Assembly (NCBI RefSeq): GCF_030908625.1
Contig: NZ_CP133133.1
Location: 248,001 to 312,000, forward strand
DNA from: Paludicola sp. MB14-C6
Lineage (GTDB): Bacteria > Bacillota > Clostridia > Oscillospirales > Ruminococcaceae
DNA length: 64,000 nt
Direction of reading: 5' to 3'
The notes beneath the pieces were generated by a model. It was given only the letters and a program-made list of their open reading frames with translations, was not told the origin of the DNA and did no database searches. The position numbers and the translations under genes are program-made. This document shows positions 8,142 through 18,768 of this stretch, piece after piece. Numbering within the stretch: the first letter of the stretch is position 1; every line of letters starts with the position of its first letter.

Positions 8142-10565
8142 ATGGCAACAAAAAAAACGACGAAAACGAAAAAAACAGGTGGTTCAAAAAAGCAAGGTCA
8201 TAGCTATAAAACTGCCTACGAACAAAACCAACGTAATAAACGTCAAATCTCTGCGATTATATTGTTTACCGTTGGAATATTATTAGGATCGATATTAATC
8301 ATAGAAGGGAAAAGCCTATGGCTTTTTATGAGACAAGTTATCTATGGTTTATTTGGTGTTCCTGCTTTTATTCTTCCAATTTCATTTATTTATATTGCAA
8401 TAATGACAACTTTAGATAAACCTATTGGAGATTTAAAACATAAAGTTTGGCAAACCGGTGTATTAGTCGGATTAGTTTGTAGCTTGGTTGAACTTTCAAG
8501 GGTTCAACCTTTTGCAGGTAAAAACTTTATTGGTGTAATCAAGAGCTTGTATGAAAATGCAACACACTATAAAGGTGGCGGAGTATTCAGTGCAATTTTT
8601 GGATGGCCTTTATTCGCTGCTTGCGATAAATTGGGCGCAATTATCATTATATCTTTACTACTGTTTGCTTTTGTTATGCTATTAACCGGCTCAACTCTCA
8701 TTGGGCTATTTCATGGTGTATATAAACCAGTAAAAAAGATGGAAGAAACCTATATACAAAAGCGTGAAGCAAATGAATTGAAAAAGCAAAATAAATTCAA
8801 TATTAACGTAGATTTAGGGCCTGAAGCTGTTTTACCACAACATCCAGTTTCTTCACCAAAACCTACGCCAGAAGATTTAATTAACTTGGATAAAGCACAG
8901 CGACAAAAAGAAAAAGCAGAAAAGAAAATAAAAGCTTCAGGTGAGCAATTAGAAGAATTAATTAAACGAGCAGTTACTGAGCCTGAAAATGCAATTAGCC
9001 CACAAGTGAACTCAGAGCTACCAAAAGAACAACAACCTGAGATAGAACCAATTCTTGATAAAAATGATCAAACAAAGCTATATACAGATAATAATAATAA
9101 TGTTAGTCAATATGTTTGTCCTCCAATTAGTTTGTTGAAAGCTCCAAAAGTTACTAGTAATCGTGATGTTAGCGAAGAATTAAAGTCAAATGCCGCTTTG
9201 TTAGTGGATACGTTGAAAAGTTTTGGCGTTCAAACAAGGGTAATTGACATTAGCAGAGGCCCAACGGTTACTCGTTATGAGTTACAACCATCTGCCGGAG
9301 TTAAAATAAGCAAAATTACTGGTTTAGCAGATGATATTGCTTTAAATTTAGCAGCAGCCGGAGTCCGAATTGAAGCACCAATTCCCAATAAGGCGGCTGT
9401 CGGTATTGAAGTGCCAAATAAAAAGGTTGACATTGTTACTATGCGTGAAATTATTGAATCCAATGAATTTGATAAGGCAAAAAGCAATTTAAGTATGGCG
9501 CTTGGCAGGGATATTGCAGGAAATAGTGTGGTTGCTGATATAGCAAAAATGCCTCATATGCTGATTGCTGGAGCAACCGGTTCCGGTAAATCAGTTTGTA
9601 TCAATTCAATTATTATAAGCTTATTATATAAATCTTCACCTAGTGAAGTTCGATTTTTGATGATTGACCCTAAGGTAGTTGAATTAGGAGTATATAATGG
9701 TATACCACATCTATTGGTTCCTGTTGTTACAGATCCTCGTAAAGCTGCAGGTGCACTAGGTTGGGCTGTAACTGAAATGTTAAACCGTTATAAATTATTC
9801 GCTGAAAATAACGTTCGCGATTTAGTTGGATATAATGAACTTGCTAAATCAAATGACACAATTGATCCGCTACCTCAAATTGTCATCATTATTGATGAGC
9901 TTGCCGATTTAATGATGGCAGCTCCAAATGAAGTGGAAGATTCTATTTGTAGATTAGCTCAAATGGCTCGTGCGGCAGGTATGCATTTAGTAATTGCAAC
10001 ACAACGACCATCTGTTGATGTAATCACTGGTGTAATTAAAGCAAATATTCCTTCCAGGATTGCATTTGCCGTTTCTTCTCAAGTCGATTCCAGGACAATT
10101 TTAGATTCAGGCGGAGCTGAAAAGCTATTAGGCAGAGGCGATATGCTCTTCTATCCGGTAGGAATGCCAAAGCCATTGCGTGTGCAAGGCTGTTTTGTAA
10201 GCGATAAAGAAGTGGAACAAGTTGTAAGCTTTGTGAAAAACAAAGATACTGCTGAGTATGACGATAAAATAATTGAAGAAATTGAAAAACAAGCAGTTCC
10301 TGAAAAAGGTGCCCCAACCGACGGCGGAGGATTTGATGATACCGATGAATTGTTGCCAAATGCGATTGAATGTGTTATAGAAGCCGGTCAAGCCTCTACC
10401 TCTTACTTACAGCGAAAATTAAAAGTTGGATATGCTCGTGCAGCTCGTATTATAGATGAGATGGAAGAGAAAGGTATTATTGGACCTTTTGAAGGTAGTA
10501 AGCCAAGGCAAGTACTTGTATCAAAACAGCAATGGATTGAAATGAAAATGAATAATGAAGACTAA
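8142..10565 (+). CDS. spoIIIE: DNA translocase SpoIIIE/FtsK
   Basis: A membrane-anchored hexameric ATPase that pumps the chromosome through the division or sporulation septum. The 807 residues comprise a basic start, four membrane helices (about 37-195), a charged linker (about 200-330), then the motor with Walker A GATGSGKS (about 477-484), Walker B IVIIIDELADLMM and ATQRPSVDVITG. The C-terminal gamma winged helix (LLPNAIECVIEAGQASTSYL onward) reads chromosome-orienting sequences. Its place after tepA-ylzJ favours the sporulation paralogue, though the same protein may also serve as FtsK. Confidence 0.93.
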   Translation: MATKKTTKTKKTGGSKKQGHSYKTAYEQNQRNKRQISAIILFTVGILLGSILIIEGKSLWLFMRQVIYGLFGVPAFILPISFIYIAIMTTLDKPIGDLKHKVWQTGVLVGLVCSLVELSRVQPFAGKNFIGVIKSLYENATHYKGGGVFSAIFGWPLFAACDKLGAIIIISLLLFAFVMLLTGSTLIGLFHGVYKPVKKMEETYIQKREANELKKQNKFNINVDLGPEAVLPQHPVSSPKPTPEDLINLDKAQRQKEKAEKKIKASGEQLEELIKRAVTEPENAISPQVNSELPKEQQPEIEPILDKNDQTKLYTDNNNNVSQYVCPPISLLKAPKVTSNRDVSEELKSNAALLVDTLKSFGVQTRVIDISRGPTVTRYELQPSAGVKISKITGLADDIALNLAAAGVRIEAPIPNKAAVGIEVPNKKVDIVTMREIIESNEFDKAKSNLSMALGRDIAGNSVVADIAKMPHMLIAGATGSGKSVCINSIIISLLYKSSPSEVRFLMIDPKVVELGVYNGIPHLLVPVVTDPRKAAGALGWAVTEMLNRYKLFAENNVRDLVGYNELAKSNDTIDPLPQIVIIIDELADLMMAAPNEVEDSICRLAQMARAAGMHLVIATQRPSVDVITGVIKANIPSRIAFAVSSQVDSRTILDSGGAEKLLGRGDMLFYPVGMPKPLRVQGCFVSDKEVEQVVSFVKNKDTAEYDDKIIEEIEKQAVPEKGAPTDGGGFDDTDELLPNAIECVIEAGQASTSYLQRKLKVGYARAARIIDEMEEKGIIGPFEGSKPRQVLVSKQQWIEMKMNNED

Positions 10566-10570
10566 TCAAA

Positions 10571-10620
10571 AGTACTCTTGTCAGAATTCAGAATTGACAA
10601 GAGTAACTTTGTTTATTTAA
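10571..10620 (+). terminator. probable terminator after spoIIIE
   Basis: Stem ACTCTTGTCA / TGACAAGAGT (10574-10583 and 10595-10604) with an 11-nt loop, followed by a T-rich but interrupted tail. Moderate strength. Confidence 0.65.
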
Positions 10621-10639
10621 CTAGAAATGGAGTATTACA

Positions 10640-12550
10640 ATGGCGAAATTTTTACCAATTAGCAAAGATGATATGAGAGATCAGGGAATAGAACAACTAG
10701 ATTTTATTATTGTAACGGGCGATGCTTATGTAGACCATCCTTCCTTTGGAACTGCAATTATATCTCGAGTAATTGAAGCAGAAGGTTTTACAGTAGGCAT
10801 TATTTCTCAGCCCGATTTTCACTCTACAAAAGACTTTATGAAATTAGGCAAACCAAAATACGCTTTCTTTGTAAACTCAGGTAATATAGATTCAATGGTA
10901 GCGCATTATACTGTTGCTAAAAGAAAAAGAACGGAAGACGCTTATACTGCAGGAAAGAAAATGGGAAAGCGTCCGGATAGAGCAGTAATTGTTTATTCTA
11001 AGTTTATTAAACAAGCTTATCCCGATCTACCAATTATCATAGGGGGCTTAGAAGCATCTTTAAGGCGTTTTGCGCATTACGACTATTGGGATGATGCTGT
11101 GAGACCATCCATACTAGTAGATAGCAAAGCTGATATTTTAGTATATGGTATGGGTGAAAAACAGACGGTTGAACTAATTCACAGACTAAAAAACGGTGAA
11201 AAGGCAAACACCTTGACAGACATTAAAGGAACTTGCTATCTTACTTCTCCGGCTAATACGCCTTGGGGAGCTGTAGAATGTGCCAATTTTGATATTGTTT
11301 CAAGAGATAAACTGAATTATGCCAAAGCAACCCTAAAGCAGATGAACGAGCAAGATGAAGTTGTAGGAAAAACAATTATCCAACGTCATGGAAATCAAAT
11401 GCTTGTTCAAAATCCACCAATGCCTGCATTAACACAAGAAGAATTAGACAAAGTCTATGCACTTCCATACATGAGGATGTATCATCCATGTTATGAAAGC
11501 GAAGGCGGTGTTCCAGCAATAGAAGAAGTTGAGTTTTCAATCACTCATAATAGAGGATGCTTTGGAGCTTGCAACTTCTGTTCCATTGCGTTTCATCAAG
11601 GACGAAGAATTACGTGTAGAAGTGAAGAATCTATTTTGAAAGAAGCAACTGATTTTACCAAGAATAAACGCTTTAAAGGTTATATTCATGATGTTGGAGG
11701 ACCAACGGCAAACTTCCGTCATCCATCTTGTAAAAAGCAATTAGAACATGGCTTATGTAAAAACGGTAAAAAATGTTTAGCACCGACTCCATGTAAATTG
11801 CTTGAAACAGATCATTCTGAATACCTTGATATTTTGCGTAAGCTTCGTAAAATCGACGGCATAAAAAAAGTATTTATTCGTTCTGGTATTCGATATGATT
11901 ATATGTTAGCAGACAAAAGTGATGCTTTCTTTAATGAACTGGTTGAGCATCATGTTAGTGGGCAATTGAAAGTTGCGCCTGAACATTGCAGTAATAATAC
12001 GTTAGACATGATGGGTAAACCCCATATTGAAGCTTATCGTGAATTTTCTAGGAAATATTTTCAGAAGACAAAATCAATGGGAAAAGAACAATACCTTGTA
12101 CCATATCTAATGTCATCACATCCGGGAAGTACATTAAACGATGCAATTGAATTAGCGTTATTCTTAAAAACCGAAGGAATACGTCCGGAACAAGTCCAAG
12201 ATTTTTATCCAACTCCGGGTACAATTTCTACTTGTATGTATTATACCGGTATTAACCCATATACAAATGAAAAAGTATATATTGCTAAAACAAAAGAAGA
12301 AAAGGCAATGCAACGAGCACTGTTACAATATTATAAAGCGGAAAACCGTGACATCATAACGAAAGCACTAACGATTGCTAAACGCAGAGATTTAATTGGC
12401 AATAGTGCAAATTGTTTAGTAAAACCGATATCCAATCCTAAAGTAAATCCACAAGAAATAAATGCGAAATCCCCACAAGGTAAATCGACAAAAGGAGCAA
12501 GACAATGGCAAAGAGACGCAAAAAAAGGTACAAAAAGAACAAAAAGGTAA
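10640..12550 (+). CDS. YgiQ-family radical SAM protein
   Basis: A 636-residue YgiQ-type (UPF0313) protein. The N-terminus ([19 protein letters not shown], then [17 protein letters not shown]) and [11 protein letters not shown] are family marks. The SAM-binding [4Fe-4S] motif is CFGACNFCS (cysteines in CX3CX2C), in the region after residue 300. The C-terminus is a basic, disordered tail. The substrate of the family is not established. The start follows GGAG. The 3' end overlaps the next gene by 46 nt, so the two are coupled. Confidence 0.9.
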   Translation: MAKFLPISKDDMRDQGIEQLDFIIVTGDAYVDHPSFGTAIISRVIEAEGFTVGIISQPDFHSTKDFMKLGKPKYAFFVNSGNIDSMVAHYTVAKRKRTEDAYTAGKKMGKRPDRAVIVYSKFIKQAYPDLPIIIGGLEASLRRFAHYDYWDDAVRPSILVDSKADILVYGMGEKQTVELIHRLKNGEKANTLTDIKGTCYLTSPANTPWGAVECANFDIVSRDKLNYAKATLKQMNEQDEVVGKTIIQRHGNQMLVQNPPMPALTQEELDKVYALPYMRMYHPCYESEGGVPAIEEVEFSITHNRGCFGACNFCSIAFHQGRRITCRSEESILKEATDFTKNKRFKGYIHDVGGPTANFRHPSCKKQLEHGLCKNGKKCLAPTPCKLLETDHSEYLDILRKLRKIDGIKKVFIRSGIRYDYMLADKSDAFFNELVEHHVSGQLKVAPEHCSNNTLDMMGKPHIEAYREFSRKYFQKTKSMGKEQYLVPYLMSSHPGSTLNDAIELALFLKTEGIRPEQVQDFYPTPGTISTCMYYTGINPYTNEKVYIAKTKEEKAMQRALLQYYKAENRDIITKALTIAKRRDLIGNSANCLVKPISNPKVNPQEINAKSPQGKSTKGARQWQRDAKKGTKRTKR

Positions 12551-13464
12551 ATGTAGCATTTTGTTTAATTGCTGCAGTCCTACTATCTGCTTTTATTTTA
12601 GTATCTTTAAGTGAAAAAATGAAGTTTGAGTATATTCCTACTATCTCAGAAGTAAAAGAGTTTTTCATGGGCAAAAAGCCCACAAATATAAATAGTGATT
12701 GTTCTGTTCATTTTATTGATGTAGGTCAAGGAGACTCTGCATTAATTGTTTCCGATAAGCAAACCATTTTGATTGATGCTGGTGAAAATGATAAGGGTAG
12801 AATAGTCGCTGATTATTTAAGAAAACAAAAAGTGAAAAAGATTGATTTATTAGTTGCCACCCATCCTCATTCTGATCATATTGGTGGAATGGATACTATC
12901 ATTAACGAATTCGAAATTGGGCAAATTGTGATGCCTAAACTACCAAGTAAGCTTGTTCCTACAACAAGAACATATACCGATGTTCTTTCGGCTATAGCAA
13001 ATAAAGGACTAAAAATAACGCCTTCTAAGCCAGAAATGACATTTCACTTTGGTAAGGGTGAATTGAAGATTTTAGGTCCGGTAGACGAGTTTGAGGAATT
13101 AAACGAAACCTCTTTGGTGGCGCAATTCAAATACGATAATGATGAAAGCTTCTTGTTTACCGGTGATATGGAAATGAATTCAGAAACTGCTTTACTAAAT
13201 ACGGGAAAAAATATTCAATCAAATGTTTTAAAAGTTGCACATCATGGAAGTAGTAGCTCCACTAATAAGAAGTTTTTTGAAAAAGTTAATCCTGATTACT
13301 GTATTATTAGCGTAGGCGATGGAAATAAATATAATCATCCAAATAAAACTACACTAGATCTTATAAAAAGTAACAATAAACATCTTTATCGAACTGATTA
13401 TAGTGGTTCTGTTGTATTTCATATCGTAAATGGTGAATTTAAGATAGAAACCACTCATTCATAA
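12505..13464 (+). CDS. ComEC/Rec2-like metallo-beta-lactamase-fold hydrolase
   Basis: A 319-residue protein: very basic N-terminus, one membrane anchor (about 17-34), then an MBL domain beginning [14 protein letters not shown]. Metal ligands lie in [11 protein letters not shown], followed by FTGDME and [10 protein letters not shown]. This matches the stand-alone external nuclease-like domain of ComEC rather than the whole DNA channel. It is predicted to face outside the membrane. AAAGGAG lies 8 bases upstream and the start is within ygiQ. The next gene is DUF3006, a common partner of such hydrolases. The substrate, probably a nucleic acid, is inferred. Confidence 0.85.
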   Translation: MAKRRKKRYKKNKKVNVAFCLIAAVLLSAFILVSLSEKMKFEYIPTISEVKEFFMGKKPTNINSDCSVHFIDVGQGDSALIVSDKQTILIDAGENDKGRIVADYLRKQKVKKIDLLVATHPHSDHIGGMDTIINEFEIGQIVMPKLPSKLVPTTRTYTDVLSAIANKGLKITPSKPEMTFHFGKGELKILGPVDEFEELNETSLVAQFKYDNDESFLFTGDMEMNSETALLNTGKNIQSNVLKVAHHGSSSSTNKKFFEKVNPDYCIISVGDGNKYNHPNKTTLDLIKSNNKHLYRTDYSGSVVFHIVNGEFKIETTHS

Positions 13465-13486
13465 TAAAAAGTTGGGGGCTATAAAT

Positions 13487-13708
13487 ATGAAAGAATATTT
13501 AGTAGTTGATAGAATTGAAGATAATAATGCTATTTGTGAGAAAGAAGATAGAACTTTTGTAACAATTCCTTTATTTGAGTTATACGCAACTCTGAAAGAA
13601 GGGGATTGGATACTGTTTGAAAATGGTAAGTATTCTTTTGATTCAATAAAAACAAAAGAAGCACGAAATAAGAATATACTTTTACAAAACTCTTTGTTTG
13701 AAGATTGA
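13487..13708 (+). CDS. DUF3006 domain protein
   Basis: A 73-residue protein of the DUF3006 type: MKEYLVVDRIEDNNAIC, a central IPLFELYATLKEGD and the ENGKY turn, followed by a charged tail. The ATG at 13487 with GGGGG before it is preferred to an upstream TTG. It follows the MBL hydrolase by 22 nt and probably shares its transcript. DUF3006 has no established function; frequent pairing with ComEC-like hydrolases suggests a shared role. Confidence 0.78.
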   Translation: MKEYLVVDRIEDNNAICEKEDRTFVTIPLFELYATLKEGDWILFENGKYSFDSIKTKEARNKNILLQNSLFED

Positions 13709-13747
13709 AAAATAGCCGTAGCTACTATTGGTAGTTGCGGCTATTTT
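13708..13747. terminator. bidirectional terminator between DUF3006 gene and dinB
   Basis: Stem AAAATAGCCG / CGGCTATTTT with further partial pairing inside, placed between two converging genes. The dinB stop lies in its right arm. Confidence 0.8.
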
Positions 13748-14979
13748 ATCTTATTGGGTAATGATGATTCATCATATTTTTGTTCTTTTGGCTCTTTTTG
13801 TGCCCCTAAAAGGCTAGCCCTTTGAATAGCAGAATTGCCGTACTTATCCCGTAAAAAGCATACTTTCTCTTCAAGGGCTTCCAATTCGGATATTTTGTTA
13901 TAGTCATAAGAAAAGCTATATTGCATGTATTCGTCATCAGGTACTAAATGTATTGCACGAATTCCAATTGCTCGTACTTTTTCTGTCCAATGATAATTTT
14001 TTTGAAATAAGTGAATACCTAATTCTGATATATCCTTTGGATGACGAGTAGAAAACGGAAGTGGTGCTTGGAATTCTCTTGTAAACAAATTTGTGTCTTT
14101 AACGGATATTTGTACACTACCTGCTAATAAATGATTTTTTCTTAATCTCTTTGCAACATTTTCGGTAAGACAATACATTACTTTCCAAACCTCTTCACAG
14201 TTTGATAAGTCTTCTGAACAAGTAATGGAATTTCCGATTGACTTTGGAATAGAAGTAGCGTCTTTATGCTCTACTTTTGAGTTGCAAATGCCGTTTGCAT
14301 AATACCATAACGCTTCACCGTTTTTTCCTAATGCACTTTGAATAAACGTTAATTCAGATTTTGCTAAATCGCCAATCGTGTTGATTCCGTATTTATGAAA
14401 AAGCGAACATGTGGCTTTTCCAACACCCAATAGTTCAGAAACAGGTAGTGGCCAAACTAAGCTTTGGTAATTGGATTTTGAAATTTCAGTGATGGCATCG
14501 GGCTTTTTCATATCACTACCTAGTTTTGCAAATATTTTGTTAAAACTGACTCCAACTGAAATAGTAAGACCTGTTTCAGACTTAACGTGTTCTTTAATTT
14601 TAGTTGCAATCTCAAATCCATTACCGAATAAAAGGGTACTTCCTGTAACATCCAGCCAACATTCGTCAATTCCGAAAGGCTCGATTAAGTCTGTATAGTT
14701 TTCATATATCCTGCGTACTTGTTTTGAATATGAAATATATTTATCCATATTTGGTGAAAGTAAAATTAAATCAGGACATTTTTGTTTCGCTTGCCAAATT
14801 ACTTCCGCAGTTTTCACACCAAATTTTTTCGCAACTTCATTTTTGGCAAGTATAATTCCATGACGTTCTTCTGAATTTCCACAAACTGCAACTGGATATG
14901 TTTTGAATTCAGGATGATTTAAAAGCTCGACGGAAGCGAAAAAATTATTTAAATCGCAATGTAAAATGATGTTGTCCAT
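13741..14979 (-). CDS. dinB: Y-family DNA polymerase IV
   Basis: A 412-residue translesion polymerase. Catalytic carboxylates are in ILHCDLNNFFASVE (Asp9) and GIDECWLD (Asp105, Glu106). ELLGVGKAT marks the helix-hairpin-helix of the thumb, and the little-finger domain follows to about residue 350. The last 60 residues are charged and lack a clear beta-clamp motif by eye. The gene is divergent from ruvC with its own promoter. No clear LexA box was found in the shared 184-bp region, so SOS control is not shown. Confidence 0.93.
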   Translation of the reverse strand: MDNIILHCDLNNFFASVELLNHPEFKTYPVAVCGNSEERHGIILAKNEVAKKFGVKTAEVIWQAKQKCPDLILLSPNMDKYISYSKQVRRIYENYTDLIEPFGIDECWLDVTGSTLLFGNGFEIATKIKEHVKSETGLTISVGVSFNKIFAKLGSDMKKPDAITEISKSNYQSLVWPLPVSELLGVGKATCSLFHKYGINTIGDLAKSELTFIQSALGKNGEALWYYANGICNSKVEHKDATSIPKSIGNSITCSEDLSNCEEVWKVMYCLTENVAKRLRKNHLLAGSVQISVKDTNLFTREFQAPLPFSTRHPKDISELGIHLFQKNYHWTEKVRAIGIRAIHLVPDDEYMQYSFSYDYNKISELEALEEKVCFLRDKYGNSAIQRASLLGAQKEPKEQKYDESSLPNKIK

Positions 14980-15012
14980 AATTAGTTGCTTCCTTTCAAA
15001 TATATTACATAT

Positions 15013-15041
15013 ATTTTATCATAGTAAAAATTGAGTGTAAA
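15013..15041 (-). promoter_or_regulatory. sigma-A promoter of dinB
   Basis: Minus-strand TTTACA (15041-15036) and TAAAAT (15018-15013) with a 17-bp spacer, about 33 bp before the dinB start. Confidence 0.62.
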
Positions 15042-15103
15042 GTATACAAATGCGTAAAAGTATGAAAATGAAAAGCAACAACTAACTTTTGCACCTTGTT
15101 TTA

Positions 15104-15132
15104 TTGCGTAAAATGAATAAATATGCTATACT
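15104..15132 (+). promoter_or_regulatory. sigma-A promoter of ruvCAB
   Basis: TTGCGT (15104-15109) and TATACT (15127-15132) with a 17-bp spacer, about 30 bp before the ruvC start. Confidence 0.65.
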
Positions 15133-15163
15133 TATTTAGATATTTACCTATATGGAGAGTGAC

Positions 15164-15682
15164 ATGAAAATTATCGGAATAGATCCCGGCTATGCAATAG
15201 TTGGGTTTGGAGTTATCAGTTATAATAATATGAGTTTTACTACATTAGATTATGGAGCAATTATAACGGAAGCTAATACCCCGTTTAATAAACGCTTACT
15301 CCATATTTATAACGAGTTTTCAGAGCTATTAAAATTACATAAACCTGATGCAGTATCAATTGAAAAATTGTTTTTTACAAATAACCAAAAAACCGGAATT
15401 GATGTAGCACAAGCAAGAGGAATTATACTTCTAGCTTGCGAACAAAATAATATTCCCTGCTATGAATATACACCGTTACAAGTAAAACAAGCGGTTGTAG
15501 GATATGGTAAAGCAGAAAAAGCACAAGTAATGGATATGACAAAAAGGCTTTTAAAATTAACTAAAGTTCCAAAGCCAGATGATACAGCAGATGCATTAGC
15601 AATTGCAATTTGTCATGCTCATGTTGCACCATCTCAATTAAATAAGCAACTGAATGAACGATTATTAGGAAATAAGTGGTGA
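15164..15682 (+). CDS. ruvC: Holliday junction resolvase RuvC
   Basis: Cuts Holliday junctions after RuvAB branch migration. The 172 residues start MKIIGIDPGYAIVGFG, with the first catalytic Asp in IDPG; Glu follows in SIEKLFF, and the C-terminal acidic pair is in KPDDTADALAIAI. The ATG at 15164 follows GGAGAG; an ATG 12 bases earlier lies on that site. It is the first gene of ruvC-ruvA-ruvB, with 6 nt to ruvA. Confidence 0.95.
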   Translation: MKIIGIDPGYAIVGFGVISYNNMSFTTLDYGAIITEANTPFNKRLLHIYNEFSELLKLHKPDAVSIEKLFFTNNQKTGIDVAQARGIILLACEQNNIPCYEYTPLQVKQAVVGYGKAEKAQVMDMTKRLLKLTKVPKPDDTADALAIAICHAHVAPSQLNKQLNERLLGNKW

Positions 15683-15688
15683 AAATAA

Positions 15689-16294
15689 ATGATTTATAGT
15701 GTTTCGGGAAAACTAATACACATAGAACCAAGCTATATTGTAATAGAATGTAATGGAATTGGATATTCTATCAGAACTTCAATGACTACTGTTGCAAAAT
15801 TACCGCAAATGGGTGAAAAAGCAACTGTATTTACCTATCTTCATGTTCGTGAAGATGCATTAGAATTATTTGGATTTTATGACTTAAGCGAACTAAATAC
15901 GTTCAAAATGTTAATTTCGATATCAGGTGTTGGACCTAAAGCTGCAATTTCAATTTTATCAGATTTAACTCCAGAGAGATTCGCATTATGCGTTGCAACC
16001 GGAGATGCAAAGTCTTTAACAAAAGCACAAGGCATTGGTCTTAAAACTGCACAGCGTATTGTATTGGAACTAAAAGATAAAGTTGCAAAAGAGCAAATTG
16101 CGAGCGGGGTTGTTGGAGAAACAGTATTAGATGTAACCAATAAAACGGGTAATGCTTCTGAAGCAATCAGTGCATTAGTGGTTTTAGGCTATGCGCAATC
16201 AGATGCAACGCAAGTTATAACGAAATTAGACAGCAGTATGTCTGTAGAAGACATGATTAAAAATGGATTAAAAGCATTGGCTGGTAAATTATAA
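15689..16294 (+). CDS. ruvA: Holliday junction branch migration protein RuvA
   Basis: Binds the four-way junction as a tetramer and recruits RuvB. The 201 residues have the N-terminal OB fold (MIYSVSGKLIHIEPSYIVIE onward), two helix-hairpin-helix motifs (ISGVGPKAAISIL and AQGIGLKTAQRIVLEL) and the C-terminal domain III (SEAISALVVLGY) that contacts RuvB. Length is normal for the family. Confidence 0.95.
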   Translation: MIYSVSGKLIHIEPSYIVIECNGIGYSIRTSMTTVAKLPQMGEKATVFTYLHVREDALELFGFYDLSELNTFKMLISISGVGPKAAISILSDLTPERFALCVATGDAKSLTKAQGIGLKTAQRIVLELKDKVAKEQIASGVVGETVLDVTNKTGNASEAISALVVLGYAQSDATQVITKLDSSMSVEDMIKNGLKALAGKL

Positions 16295-16333
16295 AAGCAA
16301 CGAGCTCAAACAAAAGAAAGGTAAGATATCACA

Positions 16334-17377
16334 ATGTTTGACCAAAATAACGATTTAGATCTAGAAAGCCGCTTAATAACTCCTGATTTTGCTTCAGAAG
16401 ATGTTGATGTTGAATTTTCTTTACGACCAAAGACCTTAAATGAATATATTGGGCAAGATAAAGCAAAAGAAAACTTGTCTATTTATATTGAGGCTGCAAA
16501 AACTCGGAATGAAGCGTTGGACCATGTTTTATTATATGGACCACCGGGCTTGGGTAAAACAACACTATCAGGAATTATCGCAAATGAAATGAATGTAAAT
16601 TTGCGAATAACTTCTGGCCCAGCAATTGAAAAGCCGGGTGATTTAGCAGCTTTGTTAACCAATTTAAGTCCCAATGATGTTTTGTTCATTGACGAAATTC
16701 ATCGTTTGTCACGTGCAGTCGAAGAAGTGCTGTATCCTGCTATGGAAGATTATGCACTTGATATTATTATAGGAAAAGGTCCGTCAGCACGTTCAATACG
16801 AATTGATTTACCGAAGTTTACTTTAATTGGGGCAACTACTCGAGCAGGACAACTTACATCACCTTTACGTGACCGTTTTGGTGTAATGCTGCGATTAGAA
16901 TTATATACGGATGAACAACTCGCAGAGATTATTTTGCGAAGCGCAAACATTCTAGATATTCCATGTGTAAAAGATGGTGCGTTGGAATTAGCAAAGCGTT
17001 CAAGAGGCACGCCTCGTATTGCAAATAGATTATTAAAACGTGTTCGAGATTTTGCACAAGTCTTAGGCGATGGAACAATTTCAAAAGAAATGGTGAATAT
17101 TGCGTTAAACAAACTTGAAATTGATGAATTAGGCTTAGATACGATTGATAGACGTATGTTATCTATGATTATTAATCATTATAATGGTGGCCCGGTTGGA
17201 TTAGAAACCTTGGCTGCGGCATTAGGTGAAGAATCAGTAACCTTAGAAGATGTTTATGAACCATATTTAATGCAGTTAGGTTTTTTAAGCAGAACTCCAA
17301 GAGGAAGATGTGCAACCATAAAAGCATATGAACATTTAGGAATTACAAAAGATGAAACACAGCTTTCATTTAAATAA
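16334..17377 (+). CDS. ruvB: Holliday junction DNA helicase RuvB
   Basis: Hexameric AAA+ motor of branch migration. The 347-residue protein shows [12 protein letters not shown], Walker A GPPGLGKT, Walker B FIDEIHRL, sensor GATTRAG and the C-terminal winged helix with [12 protein letters not shown]. Complete and of normal length. It lies 39 nt after ruvA on the same strand and completes the resolvasome operon. Confidence 0.96.
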   Translation: MFDQNNDLDLESRLITPDFASEDVDVEFSLRPKTLNEYIGQDKAKENLSIYIEAAKTRNEALDHVLLYGPPGLGKTTLSGIIANEMNVNLRITSGPAIEKPGDLAALLTNLSPNDVLFIDEIHRLSRAVEEVLYPAMEDYALDIIIGKGPSARSIRIDLPKFTLIGATTRAGQLTSPLRDRFGVMLRLELYTDEQLAEIILRSANILDIPCVKDGALELAKRSRGTPRIANRLLKRVRDFAQVLGDGTISKEMVNIALNKLEIDELGLDTIDRRMLSMIINHYNGGPVGLETLAAALGEESVTLEDVYEPYLMQLGFLSRTPRGRCATIKAYEHLGITKDETQLSFK

Positions 17378-17418
17378 GCAATTAACAAATATTAGAAATT
17401 TAGAAAAGGATGATATTA

Positions 17419-18768
17419 ATGGGTAGATTATTTGGAACAGATGGAGCAAGAGGAATTGCCAATACAGAACTAACATGTGAGCTTGCAATGCAAATTGGTC
17501 GTGCAGCAGCAGTTGTATTAACAAAGCATACAAGCTTAAAACCAAAAATTATTATCGCAAGAGATACTCGTATTTCTTCAGAAATGTTAGAAGCAGCATT
17601 AACTGCCGGTATTTGTTCTGTTGGAGCAGATGTTGAATTGTTAGGCGTTATACCTACACCAGCAGTTGCATATTTAGTACCTAAATACGGTGCAGATGCA
17701 GGTATTATGATTTCTGCTTCACATAATCCAGTTGAGTATAATGGTATTAAATTATTCAGCAAAACCGGATATAAACTATCTGATGATTTGGAAGAAGAAA
17801 TTGAAGCTTTAATTTTAGACACACCTGAGAAGATAAATTTAAAACAAGGAATTGAACTTGGACGTGTATACAGAAGAAATTCTGCTGTGTCTGATTATAT
17901 TGAGTTAATCAAACGTAGTATTGATATTGATTTAAGTGGAATTAACGTAGCTGTTGACTGTGCTAATGGTAGTGCAAGCGCAACTGCAGATCAATTATTC
18001 CGTGAACTTGGTGCAACTGCTCATATTATTCATGCAAATCCAAATGGAATGAATATTAACGAAAAATGTGGTTCCACTAACTTAGAAGCATTAATTTATT
18101 ATATGAAAGTACATGGTTGTGAAATCGGTGTTGCTTTCGATGGCGATGCTGACAGATGTTTAGCAGTTGATGAAAATGGTAATCGTGTTGATGGTGACCA
18201 GTTAATCGCTATTTTTGCAAAATATCTAAAACAACAAGATAAATTAAACAAAAATACTGCTGTTGTAACTGTTATGTCAAACTTTGGTATGCGCCAATTT
18301 GGAAAAGAAAACGAGATTGATATAGTTGCTACTTCAGTAGGCGATCGCTACGTTTTAGAAGAAATGCTTCGTTCCGGATACAACCTTGGTGGTGAGGATT
18401 CAGGTCACATTATTTTTAAAGATTTTGCACAAACCGGTGATGGCCAATTGTCAGCTGTTCAATTATTAAGCATTTACAAAAAATCAGGAAGAAAAATGTC
18501 TGATTTAGCTAGCACAATGAAAAAATCACCACAAGTTTCTAAAAATATTCCGGCTACTCCTGAAGATAAAGCGATGTTCATGAAAGATGATATCGTAGTT
18601 GAAGTAATTGCTCAAGTAGAAAGAGAACTTGGCGAAGAGGGACGTGTACTTGTTCGTGCTTCCGGAACAGAACCGGTTATTCGTGTTATGATAGAAGGCA
18701 ACGAATTTAAAGTAATAAACGAGTATTGTGAAAGAATTTGTAACGTTATTAAGGAGAGATTAGCATAA
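17419..18768 (+). CDS. glmM: phosphoglucosamine mutase
   Basis: Converts glucosamine-6-phosphate to glucosamine-1-phosphate for cell-wall UDP-GlcNAc. The 449 residues start MGRLFGTDGARG; the phosphorylated serine is in ISASHNPVEYNG (about residue 100). The metal loop is FDGDADRC, and RASGTEPVIRVM near the C-terminus binds the phosphate. The ATG at 17419 is chosen over 17410 because AAAGGA would overlap the earlier one. It lies 41 nt after ruvB, and the next gene starts directly after its stop. Confidence 0.95.
   Translation: MGRLFGTDGARGIANTELTCELAMQIGRAAAVVLTKHTSLKPKIIIARDTRISSEMLEAALTAGICSVGADVELLGVIPTPAVAYLVPKYGADAGIMISASHNPVEYNGIKLFSKTGYKLSDDLEEEIEALILDTPEKINLKQGIELGRVYRRNSAVSDYIELIKRSIDIDLSGINVAVDCANGSASATADQLFRELGATAHIIHANPNGMNINEKCGSTNLEALIYYMKVHGCEIGVAFDGDADRCLAVDENGNRVDGDQLIAIFAKYLKQQDKLNKNTAVVTVMSNFGMRQFGKENEIDIVATSVGDRYVLEEMLRSGYNLGGEDSGHIIFKDFAQTGDGQLSAVQLLSIYKKSGRKMSDLASTMKKSPQVSKNIPATPEDKAMFMKDDIVVEVIAQVERELGEEGRVLVRASGTEPVIRVMIEGNEFKVINEYCERICNVIKERLA

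Noticed and set aside
14980..15163. LexA box between dinB and ruvC
   Set aside because: No GAAC-N4-GTTC-type site or close variant was found in the shared region.
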